Source: Thermomicrobium sp. 4228-Ro (GTDB lineage: Bacteria; Chloroflexota; Chloroflexia; Thermomicrobiales; Thermomicrobiaceae). Taken from it: a stretch of DNA of 64,000 bases. The stretch covers positions 868,001 through 932,000 of the forward strand of contig NZ_JAPFQM010000001.1 of NCBI RefSeq assembly GCF_026241205.1, given 5' to 3'. The translations under genes and the position numbers were made by a program. Every line of letters begins with the position of its first letter. Within the stretch, counting starts at the first letter, position 1. Positions 1 to 9,231 of this stretch are shown here, one piece after another. The notes below the pieces were generated by a model that saw nothing but the letters and a program-made list of their open reading frames with translations, was not told where the DNA came from and made no database searches.

Positions 1-225
1 GAGCGGGATGGTCAAGCGACCAGGGCCTGCTCCCGCATCGAGGAGGTGCATCCCTGGCTGCACCTCGAGGAGCTTCGCCAACTCTTCGGGCCGGGCGATC
101 GCCCGCGCTCCGGGCAGCGTCAGGAACCAGGCGAACCGCGCCGAGAAGGGTCGCCGCCGGGCGAGGGCCCAACCGAGACCGATCCCGAGCGCGAAGATGC
201 CGACAACCAACCACCGACGTCGCAC
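1..225 (-). CDS. SAM-dependent methyltransferase, N-terminal part (runs off left edge)
   Basis: The first 75 codons are visible, from a GTG at 225; the rest lies beyond the window. The product begins with a basic stretch (RRRW) and a hydrophobic segment (about residues 5-20) that could anchor it in the membrane. The glycine-rich motif LDAGAGPGR near residue 65 is motif I of class I SAM-dependent methyltransferases. The start lies 10 bases after the argC stop, and GTGAGGA upstream can act as ribosome binding site, so the gene is probably the last visible member of the LysW operon. The substrate cannot be told from this fragment. Confidence 0.6.
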   Translation of the reverse strand, partial: MRRRWLVVGIFALGIGLGWALARRRPFSARFAWFLTLPGARAIARPEELAKLLEVQPGMHLLDAGAGPGRLTIPL

Positions 226-235
226 GCTTCTGTCC

Positions 236-1294
236 TCACAGCGGGTGGAGTCCGGGGAACTCCAGACCGAGCGTCTCCGGAAAGCCCAACCGGATATTCA
301 TCGCCTGGACCGCCTGGCCGGCCGCACCCTTCATCAGGTTGTCGATCGCGGACATCACGACCACACGCTGGCGTCCACCCGGCAGTTCGTCCAGCTCCCA
401 GCCGATGTCGCAGTAATTGGATCCGGCCAGGATCTTCGGCTCAGGATAACGGTGGAGACCGCTCGTCTCCTTGACCAGGCGGACGAACGGCTCCTGCCCG
501 TAGGCAGAGCGGTATACCTGCCAGAGGTCACGGTCGGTGAGCAGCCGGTTCGGGAAGACGTGGGCGGTCGCCAGGATACCGCGGACTGCTTCGACGCTCG
601 TGACCGAGAGGCCGAGCGACGGCGTCTTGCCGCACACCGTCAGTTCCTGGAGCACCTCGGCGGTGTGCCGGTGGCCGCCCGGCTTGAACGGCCGGATCAC
701 GCCGCTCCGCTCCGGGTGATGGCTGGCGGGCCCAGCTTCACCGCCAGCGCCCGACGAGCCCACCTTGCACTCGACCGTGACCGGCATGTCGAGGTCGACC
801 AGCCCGGCCCGGAAGAGCGGCGCCAGACCCAGGATCACGGCAGTCGAGTTGCAGCCTGGCGAAGCGATGTAGCGCGCTGTCTTGATCTCCTCGCGATGGA
901 GTTCCGGGAGGCCGTACACCGCCTGGCTCAAAAGCTCCGGCCTGGGATGCGACCAGCGATACCAGACTTCATAGGCCTGCGGATCGCGCAACCGGAAATC
1001 GGCCGAGAGATCGATCACGACCGGCGCGCGTTCCAGCAAGCGATCGACGATCGGTGCCGTCTCTCCGTGCGGCAAGCAAGCGAAGAGCACATCGACCGGT
1101 TCCAGCGCCTCCGGCGGGACGAACTTGAGCGTCGTCCGCTTGCGCAAGTTCGGGTGCACCGTGTGCACGAACTTGCCGGCGCGCGACCGCGAGGTGACCT
1201 GCTTGACTTCCACTTCCGGGTGGCTCAAGAGCAACCGCAAGAGTTCCCCACCGGTATAGCCGGAGCCGCCCAGGATCGAAACCGTGACCGTCAT
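236..1294 (-). CDS. argC: N-acetyl-gamma-glutamyl-phosphate / LysW-aminoadipyl-phosphate reductase (ArgC/LysY)
   Basis: 352 aa, the usual family length. It reduces an acyl phosphate to the semialdehyde with NADPH. The N-terminal Rossmann motif is GGSGYTGGE (residues 9-17), and the catalytic Cys is C148 in SPGCNST. Because it sits in an operon with lysW, lysX and lysK, the likely substrate is the LysW-bound aminoadipyl or glutamyl phosphate (LysY or bifunctional role) rather than free N-acetylglutamyl phosphate. Sequence alone does not separate ArgC from LysY. The ATG start is preceded by GGGAGG, and the gap to lysX is 34 bases. The kinase (LysZ) and aminotransferase (LysJ) of the pathway are not in this window. 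Confidence 0.88.
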   Translation of the reverse strand: MTVTVSILGGSGYTGGELLRLLLSHPEVEVKQVTSRSRAGKFVHTVHPNLRKRTTLKFVPPEALEPVDVLFACLPHGETAPIVDRLLERAPVVIDLSADFRLRDPQAYEVWYRWSHPRPELLSQAVYGLPELHREEIKTARYIASPGCNSTAVILGLAPLFRAGLVDLDMPVTVECKVGSSGAGGEAGPASHHPERSGVIRPFKPGGHRHTAEVLQELTVCGKTPSLGLSVTSVEAVRGILATAHVFPNRLLTDRDLWQVYRSAYGQEPFVRLVKETSGLHRYPEPKILAGSNYCDIGWELDELPGGRQRVVVMSAIDNLMKGAAGQAVQAMNIRLGFPETLGLEFPGLHPL

Positions 1295-1328
1295 CCAGGT
1301 ACCGCCTCTCCCTCCCAGTCGGATGACA

Positions 1329-2213
1329 TCAGTGGCTCAGAACCATCACAGGCGACGCTCCCTGCGTCGCCCGTGCCAGCACGTACTCCGCGATCAGCCC
1401 AGCCACATCGACATGGGTTGTCCGCATCAGCCCCTTGAACTCGACTCCGCCGTTGACTTCCAGAACCTTCAGACCGTCAGCCGTCTCGACCAGGTCGACG
1501 CCCGCGATATCGAGTCCGATCGTCCGTACGGCGCGCAAGGCGGCGCTCTCGATTTCCGGTGTCACCGGGCACGGCTGCGAGACAGCACCGCGCGCCACAT
1601 TGGTCACCCAGTGATCGGCCATCCGGTAGGATGCCGCGACCACCCGATCCCCTACTACGAAGACGCGGATATCCCGCCCCGGCTTCTCGACGTATTCCTG
1701 AAGATAGAAGACACCGTGGTGGAACGAGCCGAGCGTCCGCTTGTGCTGCAGGATCGCCCGCGCTGCAGCCGGCGAGTTGACGCGAGCGAGCAGCCGGCCC
1801 CACGAACCGGTGACCGGCTTGATCACCGCCGGGTATCCCAGCCGCTCCAGCGCAGCGAGTGCGCTCTCGACGTCGAACGCGACCATCGTGCGCAAGGTCG
1901 GCACGCCAGCTGCTGCGAGGAGACGCGTCGTGAGCACCTTGTCATCGGCGATCGCTGTCGCCTGACTCCGATTGATCGTCGGCACTCCGGCCGACTCGAA
2001 TAGGTGCAAGGCGACCTGGCCACGGCTGTGCGCCATGCAGCGGTCCAGGACCAGGTCGATCTGTGGCCACGAGCCCTCGTCGGTGAGATCGAAGACGAGC
2101 TGCCGGTCATAGAGGCGGATCACTTCCGCGCCACGCTCGGCGAGCGCACGCAGCAAGAGCTTCTCTTCTTCCCGGACATGCGAGAGCAGAACCCCGATCC
2201 GTGCTGCGCTCAC
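1329..2213 (-). CDS. lysX: LysX/ArgX, LysW-amino acid ligase (RimK-type ATP-grasp)
   Basis: About 294 aa. An ATP-grasp ligase that joins the amino group of aminoadipate or glutamate to the C-terminal Glu of LysW, protecting it for later steps. The ATP-grasp elements are intact: the Lys in [18 protein letters not shown], and the metal-binding motif [10 protein letters not shown] near the C-terminus. The GTG start at 2213 overlaps the lysK stop by four bases (GTGA) and has GGGGGGAC upstream; an ATG at 2228 is possible but lies inside lysK. Whether the enzyme prefers aminoadipate (lysine route) or glutamate (ornithine route) cannot be decided from motifs alone. Confidence 0.85.
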   Translation of the reverse strand: MSAARIGVLLSHVREEEKLLLRALAERGAEVIRLYDRQLVFDLTDEGSWPQIDLVLDRCMAHSRGQVALHLFESAGVPTINRSQATAIADDKVLTTRLLAAAGVPTLRTMVAFDVESALAALERLGYPAVIKPVTGSWGRLLARVNSPAAARAILQHKRTLGSFHHGVFYLQEYVEKPGRDIRVFVVGDRVVAASYRMADHWVTNVARGAVSQPCPVTPEIESAALRAVRTIGLDIAGVDLVETADGLKVLEVNGGVEFKGLMRTTHVDVAGLIAEYVLARATQGASPVMVLSH

Positions 2214-3304
2214 GACTCGTCCCCCCATCGCCCACCCACGATCTGATGCGCAACGCGCTCGATCGCACGTTGCAGAACCGCAATGCCACGCACGAATTCG
2301 TCGATCGCGATATGCTCGTTCGGTGTATGGTCCAGCCGCGAATCGCCCGGTCCATAGGCCACGATCGGGCAGCCCCAGGCTGGACCGACGATGTTCATGT
2401 CGGACGTGCCGGTCTTCACCTTGAGTTTCGGCTCGCCGCCGAGCTCGCGGATCGCCGACAGGAACGCCGAGACGAGCGGCGACCGCTTGTCGACCCGGAA
2501 CCCCGCTGCATTCACGGTGGCCACGACCTCACCGGAGCCGGCCAGCCGCTGCGCCGCCGCGACCGCCTTCTCCGGCGCGAAGCCGGGCGGAAGGCGCAAG
2601 TTCGCGCGCAGCCAGGCCTGCTCGGTCAGTCCATCACCGCTCGTCACGATACTCAGGAGCGTCGGCGTGACTCGATCGAACTCCCGCGTTCGGCCAGCGC
2701 TCTGCTCCTCGCACCAGGCCACGAGCGCGTTCCAGAACGCGACAGCGTCTTCGGCTGCTGTAGTGCTGGGTCCGGCTGCATGTGCCGAGGGGCGCACGAT
2801 CCGGTACTCGATCGCGACCGAGCCCTTGTAGCCGAGTACCACGCCGTCCCAACCGCTCGGCTCACCGATGATCACTGCATCGGGCCGCGGGTGATGCTCG
2901 ACCAACCAGTTCGCTCCTCGCGAACTCATCACTTCCTCTTCGACCGCTCCGACGACCGTCAGGCGAAGGCCCGGAGGTAACTGCGCACGAGCTCCAGCGA
3001 GCACGAAGGCTGCCAGCGGGCCCTTCGCATCGACAGCACCACGGCCGTAGAGTAGTCCATCCACCTGCCGGACCGGAATACGACCCGGAACGGTATCGAT
3101 GTGACCGAGCAACATCAACTCGCGGGGGCCGCTCCCGCGGACACCGATCGCGTTGCCCGCTTCGTCGGGGCCAGCCTCGTAACCGAGTTCTGCCATCCGG
3201 GTGCAGAGCCACTCGACGGCAGCAGCTTCTTGCCCCGACAGGCTCGGGATCCGGAGGAAGGCTTCGAGAAACGCAGCAGCCTCGACAGCGAGTTCCGTCG
3301 TCAT
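2210..3304 (-). CDS. lysK: [LysW]-lysine/ornithine hydrolase (M20 family, LysK)
   Basis: 364 aa. A zinc peptidase of the M20/ArgE-DapE family that releases lysine or ornithine from the LysW carrier in the last step. Metal-binding motifs are GHIDTVPG (H68, D70), GAVDAKG (D92) and the acidic EEEV around residues 122-124. A further conserved segment GTSDMN lies towards the C-terminus. ATG at 3304 overlaps the stop of the upstream ATP-grasp gene (ATGA). The neighbours, with lysW in the same operon, make LysK much more likely than a general deacylase such as ArgE. Confidence 0.85.
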   Translation of the reverse strand: MTTELAVEAAAFLEAFLRIPSLSGQEAAAVEWLCTRMAELGYEAGPDEAGNAIGVRGSGPRELMLLGHIDTVPGRIPVRQVDGLLYGRGAVDAKGPLAAFVLAGARAQLPPGLRLTVVGAVEEEVMSSRGANWLVEHHPRPDAVIIGEPSGWDGVVLGYKGSVAIEYRIVRPSAHAAGPSTTAAEDAVAFWNALVAWCEEQSAGRTREFDRVTPTLLSIVTSGDGLTEQAWLRANLRLPPGFAPEKAVAAAQRLAGSGEVVATVNAAGFRVDKRSPLVSAFLSAIRELGGEPKLKVKTGTSDMNIVGPAWGCPIVAYGPGDSRLDHTPNEHIAIDEFVRGIAVLQRAIERVAHQIVGGRWGDES

Positions 3305-4143
3305 GCCGTTCCCCCGCGTTCCGCTTGTTCCTCGTGCACCTGCTCGATCACGAACGCTGCGATCCGCTCGGCCACCGGAAGACCATGCTCAGCCAACTCG
3401 CGGAAATGGACGAGGTTCTCGGCCGAGACGACAATCGGCCCACGCTCAGTGTCGACCGCATCGACGGCATACACACCACTGCCGAGTCGGCTGACCAGGG
3501 CCATCGCCAGCGTCTGCCACCGGTCACGGTCTTCGAGCACGAGCGGTTGCTCGCCACCGCGCCCTCGGATGACTGCGAGCAGTTCCGTTCCGACGACAAC
3601 CAGTCGTCGCAGTGCTTCCGGTTCAGCAACCGCCTTCTGGACGAGCACCGCCCGCTCGTCACCCAATACCCGACGGTGCTCGACGAGTGCCTCGGCGGCA
3701 TCCGGGTCCTCGACATACGCGACCGGCATGGTCGGATCGACCACGAGGGACTTGAGATAGACCGGATAGCCGAGTGACGCGATCGCCCGCAACGTCGCTG
3801 CCTCGCCGAAGGCGACCACGGTCGGCGGAGTCGGTATACCCGCGACGATGAGGTGGCGCAAGAAGGCCAACCGGTCGGCCAAAAGACGCGTCGTCGCTGG
3901 GCGGTTCACCACCGTCCCACCGCGTGCCGCCAGGAGCGCCGCGAGAGCGGTCGACTCGCTCGTCGCACGCTCTCGATCGAGCGAGACCGACGGCAACGGC
4001 TCGGCGGTCTCCTGCAGTGGAATCGCGAGGTCGTTCGGATCGCACAGCTGCGCCTCCCAGCCGACGGCAGCGAACGCTTGCTGGAGCAACCGCTCTTCGA
4101 CGCGAAGCCGCTCGGCCAGGAGGGCAACCGTCTTCATCGTCAC
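3301..4143 (-). CDS. Degenerate RimK/LysX-like ATP-grasp protein
   Basis: 280 aa from GTG 4143 (overlapping the lysW stop) or 278 aa from ATG 4137. It is collinear with LysX: the Lys of GYPVYLKS aligns with the ATP-contacting Lys, and the C-terminal block aligns too. However, the metal-binding motif is changed. Where LysX has [10 protein letters not shown], this protein has [10 protein letters not shown], so the acidic and Asn ligands are lost, and the GRDIR block is ALRRL. A second LysX-family gene (such as ArgX) occurs in other LysW operons, but those enzymes keep the motif. I infer a catalytically dead paralog that may regulate or bind LysW; a divergent active ligase is the alternative. 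Confidence 0.6.
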   Translation of the reverse strand: MTMKTVALLAERLRVEERLLQQAFAAVGWEAQLCDPNDLAIPLQETAEPLPSVSLDRERATSESTALAALLAARGGTVVNRPATTRLLADRLAFLRHLIVAGIPTPPTVVAFGEAATLRAIASLGYPVYLKSLVVDPTMPVAYVEDPDAAEALVEHRRVLGDERAVLVQKAVAEPEALRRLVVVGTELLAVIRGRGGEQPLVLEDRDRWQTLAMALVSRLGSGVYAVDAVDTERGPIVVSAENLVHFRELAEHGLPVAERIAAFVIEQVHEEQAERGGTA

Positions 4144-4295
4144 TCACCCCAGTCCTCTTCTTCGGCCGGAGCGAGCCCGAGCTGCAACGGATCGACCGAG
4201 AGGACCTCGAGATCGGCTCCACACTCCGGACAGGAGACGATCTCCCCGACCTCGACATCCGTGAGACCGAGATCCGCACCACACTCCGGGCACAT
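4140..4295 (-). CDS. lysW: LysW amino-group carrier protein
   Basis: 51 aa. LysW carries the amino-protected intermediates of lysine and/or arginine synthesis through its C-terminal Glu. The protein has two CPECGAD motifs (residues 2-8 and 22-28), giving four Cys for a zinc knuckle, then an acidic tail ending in EEEDWGE, the diagnostic carrier terminus. A ribosome binding site GGAGGGAG lies about 8 bases before the ATG. It is first in the operon, behind a long leader with a terminator, and its stop overlaps the next gene. Confidence 0.93.
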   Translation of the reverse strand: MCPECGADLGLTDVEVGEIVSCPECGADLEVLSVDPLQLGLAPAEEEDWGE

Positions 4296-4607
4296 CGTTC
4301 GACACTCCCTCCACAACCTTGCGTTCCGCCACTCGTCCGAGAAAACAAAATCGGCGGTGAGCTGCTGGGCTCACCGCCGCTCCGGACTCTCCGTTGGCGC
4401 GTCAGGTCAATCGGACCATCCGCCCACGCTTCCGGTTGCGGCAGGAGCCCCCAGAGGCCTGGGGGCGGGGATAGGTGCGGGGATCACCGCGCAGCGCACG
4501 GCGAACGGCCGGAGCATCGGTTTCTCGGTTGGCAACCAGCTTCCTAACACCGTTCGCTGCCCCATCGTGATCCCGCTCCGCTCACCGCACCGGAGCGTCC
4601 ACGTGCC
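4296..4607 (-). other. Structured 5' leader of the lysW operon, class not recognised
   Basis: About 310 nt lie between the predicted transcription start and the lysW ATG. The leader holds a GCTCCG/CGGAGC hairpin near its 5' end, a CCCCCAG/CTGGGGG hairpin around 4450-4465, and an intrinsic terminator at 4341-4379. A 52-codon reading frame (4565 to 4407, ATG with GGAGCGGG upstream) ends 28 bases before the terminator stem, but it has no run of Lys or Arg codons. I find no lysine-riboswitch or T-box signature. The layout suggests transcription attenuation by an unidentified ligand or by translation of the leader frame. Confidence 0.5.
4341..4379 (-). terminator. Intrinsic terminator/attenuator in the lysW leader
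   Basis: On the minus strand an 11-bp perfect stem (CGGCGGTGAGC paired with GCTCACCGCCG, loop CCAGCA) is followed by ATTTTGTTTTC. It lies 46 bases before the lysW start and downstream of the promoter, so it would stop transcription before the operon unless overcome. Confidence 0.75.
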
Positions 4608-4636
4608 ACTCTACCACAGGTGCGCCTCGAAGGCAA
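4608..4636 (-). promoter_or_regulatory. Sigma70-like promoter of the lysW operon
   Basis: Minus strand: TTGCCT at 4636-4631, a 17-base spacer, and TAGAGT at 4613-4608. It lies about 110 bases after the lon stop and so gives the LysW operon its own start. Confidence 0.6.
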
Positions 4637-4748
4637 GTCCGATCCACCTTGACCGCCGTTCCGTACCGCATCGAGAACGAGACTCGAGAGGTTCCGGGCA
4701 TGCGGCCTTATCCGTTCGGGACCGACCTCTCCGAAGGTACCGGCTGAC

Positions 4749-7118
4749 CTACTCTTCCTGAGCCGGCGACGCGAACTCGTGACCCGCTCGTGCTGGCTCG
4801 ACACGGTCGAGCAGGGCGAGCGACAGCGTCTGCTCGACGCTCTCGACCCAGTGAATCGTCAGCCGACGTGTCACACCCGCCGGGAAGCGCGCCAGCTCGG
4901 CTCGGTTACCGATCGGCGCGACCAATCCACGCAGGCCAGCTCGCTGTGCGGCCAGCACCTTCTGCCGCAAGCCACCGACTGGGAGCACCCGTCCGCGCAA
5001 GGTGATCTCCCCGGTCAGCGCCAAATCGGCACGCACCGGCCGCTCGGTCACCGCGGACACCAGAGCCACCACGAGCGCGAGACCAGCCGACGGGCCGTCT
5101 TTGGGCAGTGCCCCTTCCGGCAGATGGACGTGGACGTCCAGTCGCTCGGCGAAGTCTCTCGCGAGTCCGAAACGTTGCGCGTGCGCTCGCACCCAGCTCA
5201 GCGCTGCCCGGGCCGACTCCTGCAGGATCTCGCCAGCCTGTCCGGTGACGAGGAGCTCGCCGCGCCCCGGCATGACCAAGACCTCGACCGGTACGAGCAT
5301 CCCACCGAGCGGCGTCGCCCCGAGTCCGTAAGCCACGCCGATCTGCGGTTCCGGATGCGCCACCAGTTCGCGGTAGGGCGCTGGACCGAGGTATCGGCGC
5401 AAGACCGCCGGGGTCACCCGGCGACGCGCGAGCTGGCCGTTCGCCTGTCCGCACTCGATCGCCTCGCGGGCGACCTTCCGGCACAGCGCCGCCAGTTGTC
5501 GTTCGAGCTCCCGTACCCCCGCCTCGCGGGTATAGCCGGTGATGAGCTCGTACCAAGCGGCATCGGTCAAGTCGAGCATGCCTTCCGGAAGACCATGCAG
5601 AGCCAGCTGGCGGGGGAGCAAGTAGCGCCGACCGATCTCCCGCTTCTCCTCCTCGCTGTACCCCTCGATGACGATCGCTTCCAGCCGGTCACGCAAGGGG
5701 CGCGGCAACGGCTCGAGCGAGTTGGCCGTCGCGATGAAGAGCACCGACGAGAGGTCGACAGGAAGATCCAGATAGTGGTCGAGGAAGTACCGATTTTGCT
5801 CAGGATCGAGGACTTCGAGCAAGGCAGCAGCCGGATCGCCCCGGTAGTCCACCACCAGCTTGTCGATCTCGTCGAGCAGGATGACCGGATTGCGTGCTCC
5901 CGCCCGTCGCAACGCCTCGACGATGCGACCGGGATAGGCCCCGAGATACGTGCGCCGATGCCCACGGATCTCGGCCTCGTCACGGACGCCCCCGAGACTC
6001 ACCGTGACGAAACGACGACCCAGCGCTTCGGCGATCGAGCGCGCGAGGCTCGTCTTCCCGACACCGGGCGGGCCGACGAAACAGAGCACCATCGTCCCGT
6101 GTGCGCGACCACCCGTGAGCGCCCGCACCGCCAGGTAGTCGAGCAGCCGTTCCTTCACCTGGTCGAGCCCGAAATGGTCGCGCTCGAGAATCGCCCGCGC
6201 CCGCTCGAGATCGAGTGTTTCCGGTGTTTCGACGGCCCACGGTACGCTGAGCACCGTCTCGATATAAGTGCGTGCGACTGTCGCTTCCGCGGTCATCCGC
6301 GGCATCCGGGACAGACGGTCGATCTCCTGCTCGATCCGCTCGCGCACGTGTGGCGGCGCCCCGCACTCGGCCAGACGGCGGCGCAGGAGCTCCGCTTCCT
6401 CGCGGGCGTCGCTCGGTTCGTCGGTGAACGGCACAGCTTCACTGGCGAGCCGTGACCCGCTCGAGCCGCCGTTGGTTACCGGCACAGGCTCGGGCGCGTT
6501 GTTCCGGCGTGCGAGTTCGCGCTCGATCAGCGCTGCCAGCTGCTCGAGCCGGTCGTGCGGATCGACGAGTTCCAGGAGACGCTGGCGGTAGGAGAGATCG
6601 CGGACGAGCTGCGTGGCGAGGAGATCGGCGAACCGGTCAGGATCGTCGGTCTCGTCGAGTGTCCGCCGGCAGTCGTCGTCCGGAACACCGAGGTACTGGG
6701 CGAGTTCCCCCAGACGCTGTCGCAGCCGCTCGACAACCTGATGCGTATCAGGCCTGACCTCGGCGATGAGCTGCTGAACGCGTGCTTGCGGGACAGAGGC
6801 GGAAAGATCGGCCGTCAAGAGACGAACCCGCCGGATCCCCTCGAGGCGAACCTGGAGACGGTGGCCAGCTTGCGCCGTCACCTCGGCGATTCGTGCCAGC
6901 GTGCCGATCTGGTGCGTCAGCGCTGTCGGAGCTCGACCATCAGCGTACACTACGACGATGAGCGCGGCCTGTTGTTGCCGGGCCAGCTCGATCGCCCGGC
7001 GAGCCTCAGTCCGACCGACCGCGATCGTGATCGCGTTGCCAGGAAGGAGCACGGCACTCTGGAGGACGAGCAGCGGGAAACGGGACGCATACAGATCAGC
7101 GCGGCTCGGACTCGCCAT
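4749..7118 (-). CDS. lon: ATP-dependent Lon protease
   Basis: 789 aa, typical for LonA. A cytosolic AAA+ serine protease that degrades misfolded and regulatory proteins. The order is N-terminal substrate-binding domain, AAA+ module with Walker A GPPGVGKTS (Lys about 355), and C-terminal protease with PKDGPSAGLAL (catalytic Ser about 677) and the dyad Lys about 40 residues later. I chose ATG 7118 (MASPSRAD) because GGGAGGGAAGGG precedes it and homology begins there; the frame stays open to 7223 without family features. It is transcribed alone, divergent from rpsP. Confidence 0.95.
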   Translation of the reverse strand: MASPSRADLYASRFPLLVLQSAVLLPGNAITIAVGRTEARRAIELARQQQAALIVVVYADGRAPTALTHQIGTLARIAEVTAQAGHRLQVRLEGIRRVRLLTADLSASVPQARVQQLIAEVRPDTHQVVERLRQRLGELAQYLGVPDDDCRRTLDETDDPDRFADLLATQLVRDLSYRQRLLELVDPHDRLEQLAALIERELARRNNAPEPVPVTNGGSSGSRLASEAVPFTDEPSDAREEAELLRRRLAECGAPPHVRERIEQEIDRLSRMPRMTAEATVARTYIETVLSVPWAVETPETLDLERARAILERDHFGLDQVKERLLDYLAVRALTGGRAHGTMVLCFVGPPGVGKTSLARSIAEALGRRFVTVSLGGVRDEAEIRGHRRTYLGAYPGRIVEALRRAGARNPVILLDEIDKLVVDYRGDPAAALLEVLDPEQNRYFLDHYLDLPVDLSSVLFIATANSLEPLPRPLRDRLEAIVIEGYSEEEKREIGRRYLLPRQLALHGLPEGMLDLTDAAWYELITGYTREAGVRELERQLAALCRKVAREAIECGQANGQLARRRVTPAVLRRYLGPAPYRELVAHPEPQIGVAYGLGATPLGGMLVPVEVLVMPGRGELLVTGQAGEILQESARAALSWVRAHAQRFGLARDFAERLDVHVHLPEGALPKDGPSAGLALVVALVSAVTERPVRADLALTGEITLRGRVLPVGGLRQKVLAAQRAGLRGLVAPIGNRAELARFPAGVTRRLTIHWVESVEQTLSLALLDRVEPARAGHEFASPAQEE

Positions 7119-7194
7119 GCCCAGCCCTTCCCTCCCGTCTGTCCCACACCCCAGCTGGGCGTATGCCAGTCGGTCTCCCCTCTGGGCACCTGCC

Positions 7195-7223
7195 AGTGTG
7201 CCAACTCGACACGCCAGCGGCAA
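7195..7223 (-). promoter_or_regulatory. Probable lon promoter
   Basis: Minus strand: TTGCCG (7223-7218), 17-base spacer, CACACT (7200-7195), about 75 bases before the lon ATG. The -10 box is imperfect. Confidence 0.35.
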
Positions 7224-7257
7224 CCTGCTCGCTCCGCGTTCGTGCCGAATGCCCCGA

Positions 7258-7287
7258 TTGACGGAGCGGTCTCGGCGCTGCTACAGT
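7258..7287 (+). promoter_or_regulatory. Promoter of rpsP-khpA-rimM
   Basis: TTGACG at 7258-7263, an 18-base spacer and TACAGT at 7282-7287, about 95 bases upstream of rpsP. Confidence 0.5.
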
Positions 7288-7381
7288 TTGCAAGTGCGCA
7301 TCGGCCGTCGGGTCGATGATTTGCCGTAGTACGAGTATGGACGCTCGGTGCGAGAGTGACGGAGGGTGGAGCGAACCGACC

Positions 7382-7705
7382 ATGATCAAACTGCGTCTAC
7401 GCCGAATGGGCAAGAAGAAGCAGCCACACTATCGTATCGTCGCGGCGGAAGCACGCTGGCCGCGGGACGGTCGATTCATCGAGGTGATCGGCTATTACAA
7501 TCCGCGAACCGATCCGTACACGCTCGAAGTGAACGTCGAGCGCGCACGCTGGTGGCTCGAGCACGGCGCGCAACCGACCGATACGGTGCGGGCTCTTCTC
7601 GTGCGTGCCGGTGTTCTCCCGCCACGCCAAGCGGGGCAGGGCACCGTGCAGCAGGCACGACCCGAAGCCTCCACCGAGTCAGCCAATCAGGAATCGAATG
7701 CCTAG
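7382..7705 (+). CDS. rpsP: 30S ribosomal protein S16
   Basis: 107 aa. It starts [20 protein letters not shown], the conserved S16 N-terminus, and continues with [14 protein letters not shown]; a Gln/Glu-rich tail of about 20 residues extends past the usual core. A primary 30S assembly protein. ATG 7382 has GGAGG-type sequence (ACGGAGGGTGGAG) upstream; the longer frame from 7316 has no family support. Followed after 12 bases by khpA and then rimM, a common bacterial order for 30S maturation functions. Confidence 0.95.
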   Translation: MIKLRLRRMGKKKQPHYRIVAAEARWPRDGRFIEVIGYYNPRTDPYTLEVNVERARWWLEHGAQPTDTVRALLVRAGVLPPRQAGQGTVQQARPEASTESANQESNA

Positions 7706-7717
7706 AGGGGGTTGACC

Positions 7718-8074
7718 GTGCAACGCCGCGACGCCCAGCGTCCGCGCAACCGCCCACCACGACGCGAGCAGCCGATCGTCGATCCGGAACTTGCCATGTC
7801 GCGCCTGGCGACCCTCGTTCGATACATCGCCGGCCAGCTCGTCGACGATCCGGATGCCATCCAGGTGCGCACCCGGCGTCGCGGCCGCACCGTCATCTTG
7901 CGCCTGTCCGTCCCGCACGACCAGCTCGGGAAGGTAATCGGTCGCGAGGGACGGATAGCGCGAGCGATCCGCACGATGCTCGCGATTTCGGCCGTGCGAC
8001 AAGGTGTCCACGCGAGCCTCACGATCGATGACCAGGTCGAACCACAGTCACCAGCGGCGACCGGAACGACCTGA
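7718..8074 (+). CDS. khpA: KH-domain RNA-binding protein KhpA
   Basis: About 118 aa. A single KH domain with the motif GKVIGREGRIARAIR, in which GREG is the GxxG loop. KhpA proteins bind RNA, often together with KhpB, and are usually encoded between rpsP and rimM as here. GTG at 7718 is favoured, since AGAGGGGG precedes it at proper spacing; TTG 7712 is too close. The basic N-terminal extension (RRDAQRPRNRPPRR) is longer than in many KhpA proteins. Confidence 0.85.
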   Translation: MQRRDAQRPRNRPPRREQPIVDPELAMSRLATLVRYIAGQLVDDPDAIQVRTRRRGRTVILRLSVPHDQLGKVIGREGRIARAIRTMLAISAVRQGVHASLTIDDQVEPQSPAATGTT

Positions 8075-8075
8075 T

Positions 8076-8582
8076 TTGCCCGAGCGCCTCTCGATCGGCC
8101 GGATCGTCGGTGCGCATGGTGTTCGGGGAACGGTCAAGCTCCGCATCTGGACGCACTTTCCCGAGCGGATACCCGAACTCGACCACGTCTACCTCGACGA
8201 GGAGCCGACACCGCGTCGCCTGCTTCGCGCCCAGCTCGTGGGCGACATGGCACTCCTCCAGATCGAGGGTATTTCGACACGCAACGACGCTGAGGCCTTG
8301 CGCGGTACGGTGGTGCGGATCGACCGGAGCCAGGCAGCTCCGCTCGGGGAGGACGAGTATTATCACTTCGAGATTCTCGGTCTCCGGGTCGTCGACGAGA
8401 CAGGGAACGACCTCGGCACGGTCGTCGAGATCCTCGAAACGGGCGCGAACGACGTCTACGTCGTCCAGCAACCGGACGGCAGCGAACTTCTGCTTCCGGC
8501 TATCCGCTCGGTGATCCTCGAAGTCGACCTCGAGCGTCAGCGCCTGGTCGTTCGCCCACCGCAGTATTACGGTGAAGAGTGA
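8076..8582 (+). CDS. rimM: 16S rRNA-processing protein RimM
   Basis: 168 aa from TTG 8076, the usual length. It assists maturation of the 30S head and binds S19. The N-terminal domain contains [18 protein letters not shown], and the C-terminal PRC-barrel part has [11 protein letters not shown] and [12 protein letters not shown] was chosen because the family begins right there and it follows the khpA stop by one base; no good ATG is near. Its 3' end overlaps the convergent hisIE by 16 bases. Confidence 0.92.
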   Translation: MPERLSIGRIVGAHGVRGTVKLRIWTHFPERIPELDHVYLDEEPTPRRLLRAQLVGDMALLQIEGISTRNDAEALRGTVVRIDRSQAAPLGEDEYYHFEILGLRVVDETGNDLGTVVEILETGANDVYVVQQPDGSELLLPAIRSVILEVDLERQRLVVRPPQYYGEE

Positions 8583-9220
8583 CCACGCCGCTCGCGCAAG
8601 ACCTGCCAGACCTGCTCGACTGGAACGCCGCATGCCTGCAGCAGGACGAGCAGGTGGTACAGCAGGTCGGCCGCTTCGCGCGCGAGCGGCTCCGGCTCGC
8701 CATTCTTGGCCGCGACGATCACTTCGGCCGCTTCCTCGCCGATCTTGCGCGCGATCCGGTCGACCCCGGCAGCGAGCAGCGCACTCGTGTAGGAACCAGG
8801 CTGGGGATCGGCTGCCCGCGCCGCGATGACACGGGCGACTTCGTCGACGATCGCAGCGCTTTCTGGTGCCGCTTCGAGACGCGCCAGTGGTTCGGTATCG
8901 AAGCAGCTCGTCTTCCCGGTGTGGCAGGTCGGTCCATGCGGTCGCACACGAGCGAGCAGCGCATCACCATCGCAGTCGACACGCAACTCGACCAGTTCGA
9001 GGACGTGGCCGGACGTCTCGCCCTTCATCCAGAGTCGCTGGCGACTCCGACTCCAGAAATGGACGCGACCCGTCTCCAGGGTACGGCGTACCGCCTCGGC
9101 GTTCGCGTAGCCGACCATCCGCACCTGGCCGGTCGCTGCGTCCTGCACGATCACCGGAACGAGGCCATCGGCACCGAACCGGATGGCACTCAGCACACTT
9201 GCGACCGTCTCTTCGGCCAT
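8567..9220 (-). CDS. hisIE: Bifunctional phosphoribosyl-AMP cyclohydrolase / phosphoribosyl-ATP pyrophosphatase
   Basis: About 217 aa, a HisI-HisE fusion catalysing steps 2 and 3 of histidine synthesis. HisI part: [26 protein letters not shown] and GPTCHTG, holding the zinc/magnesium ligands. HisE part: [15 protein letters not shown] and [11 protein letters not shown]. Start ATG 9220 has GATGGGAAAC upstream; ATG 9232, which overlaps the aroF stop, and TTG 9235 are alternatives. It is the last gene of the trp-aro operon, apart from the other his genes at 19.6-22.9 kb, so it is probably co-transcribed with tryptophan genes. Confidence 0.92.
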   Translation of the reverse strand: MAEETVASVLSAIRFGADGLVPVIVQDAATGQVRMVGYANAEAVRRTLETGRVHFWSRSRQRLWMKGETSGHVLELVELRVDCDGDALLARVRPHGPTCHTGKTSCFDTEPLARLEAAPESAAIVDEVARVIAARAADPQPGSYTSALLAAGVDRIARKIGEEAAEVIVAAKNGEPEPLAREAADLLYHLLVLLQACGVPVEQVWQVLRERRGHSSP

Positions 9221-9231
9221 CACGTTTCCCA

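Noticed and set aside
8-1438. Open frame of 476 codons on the plus strand opposite argC
   Set aside because: It is antisense to a clear argC, has Arg/Pro/His-rich composition typical of GC-rich shadow frames, and shows no motif.
4296-4607. Lysine riboswitch or T-box upstream of lysW
   Set aside because: Neither the lysine-riboswitch core nor the AGGGTGGNACCGCG element is present; only a terminator and generic hairpins.
4779-6455. Plus-strand frame of 558 codons opposite lon
   Set aside because: Complementary shadow of lon; composition and lack of motifs argue against coding.
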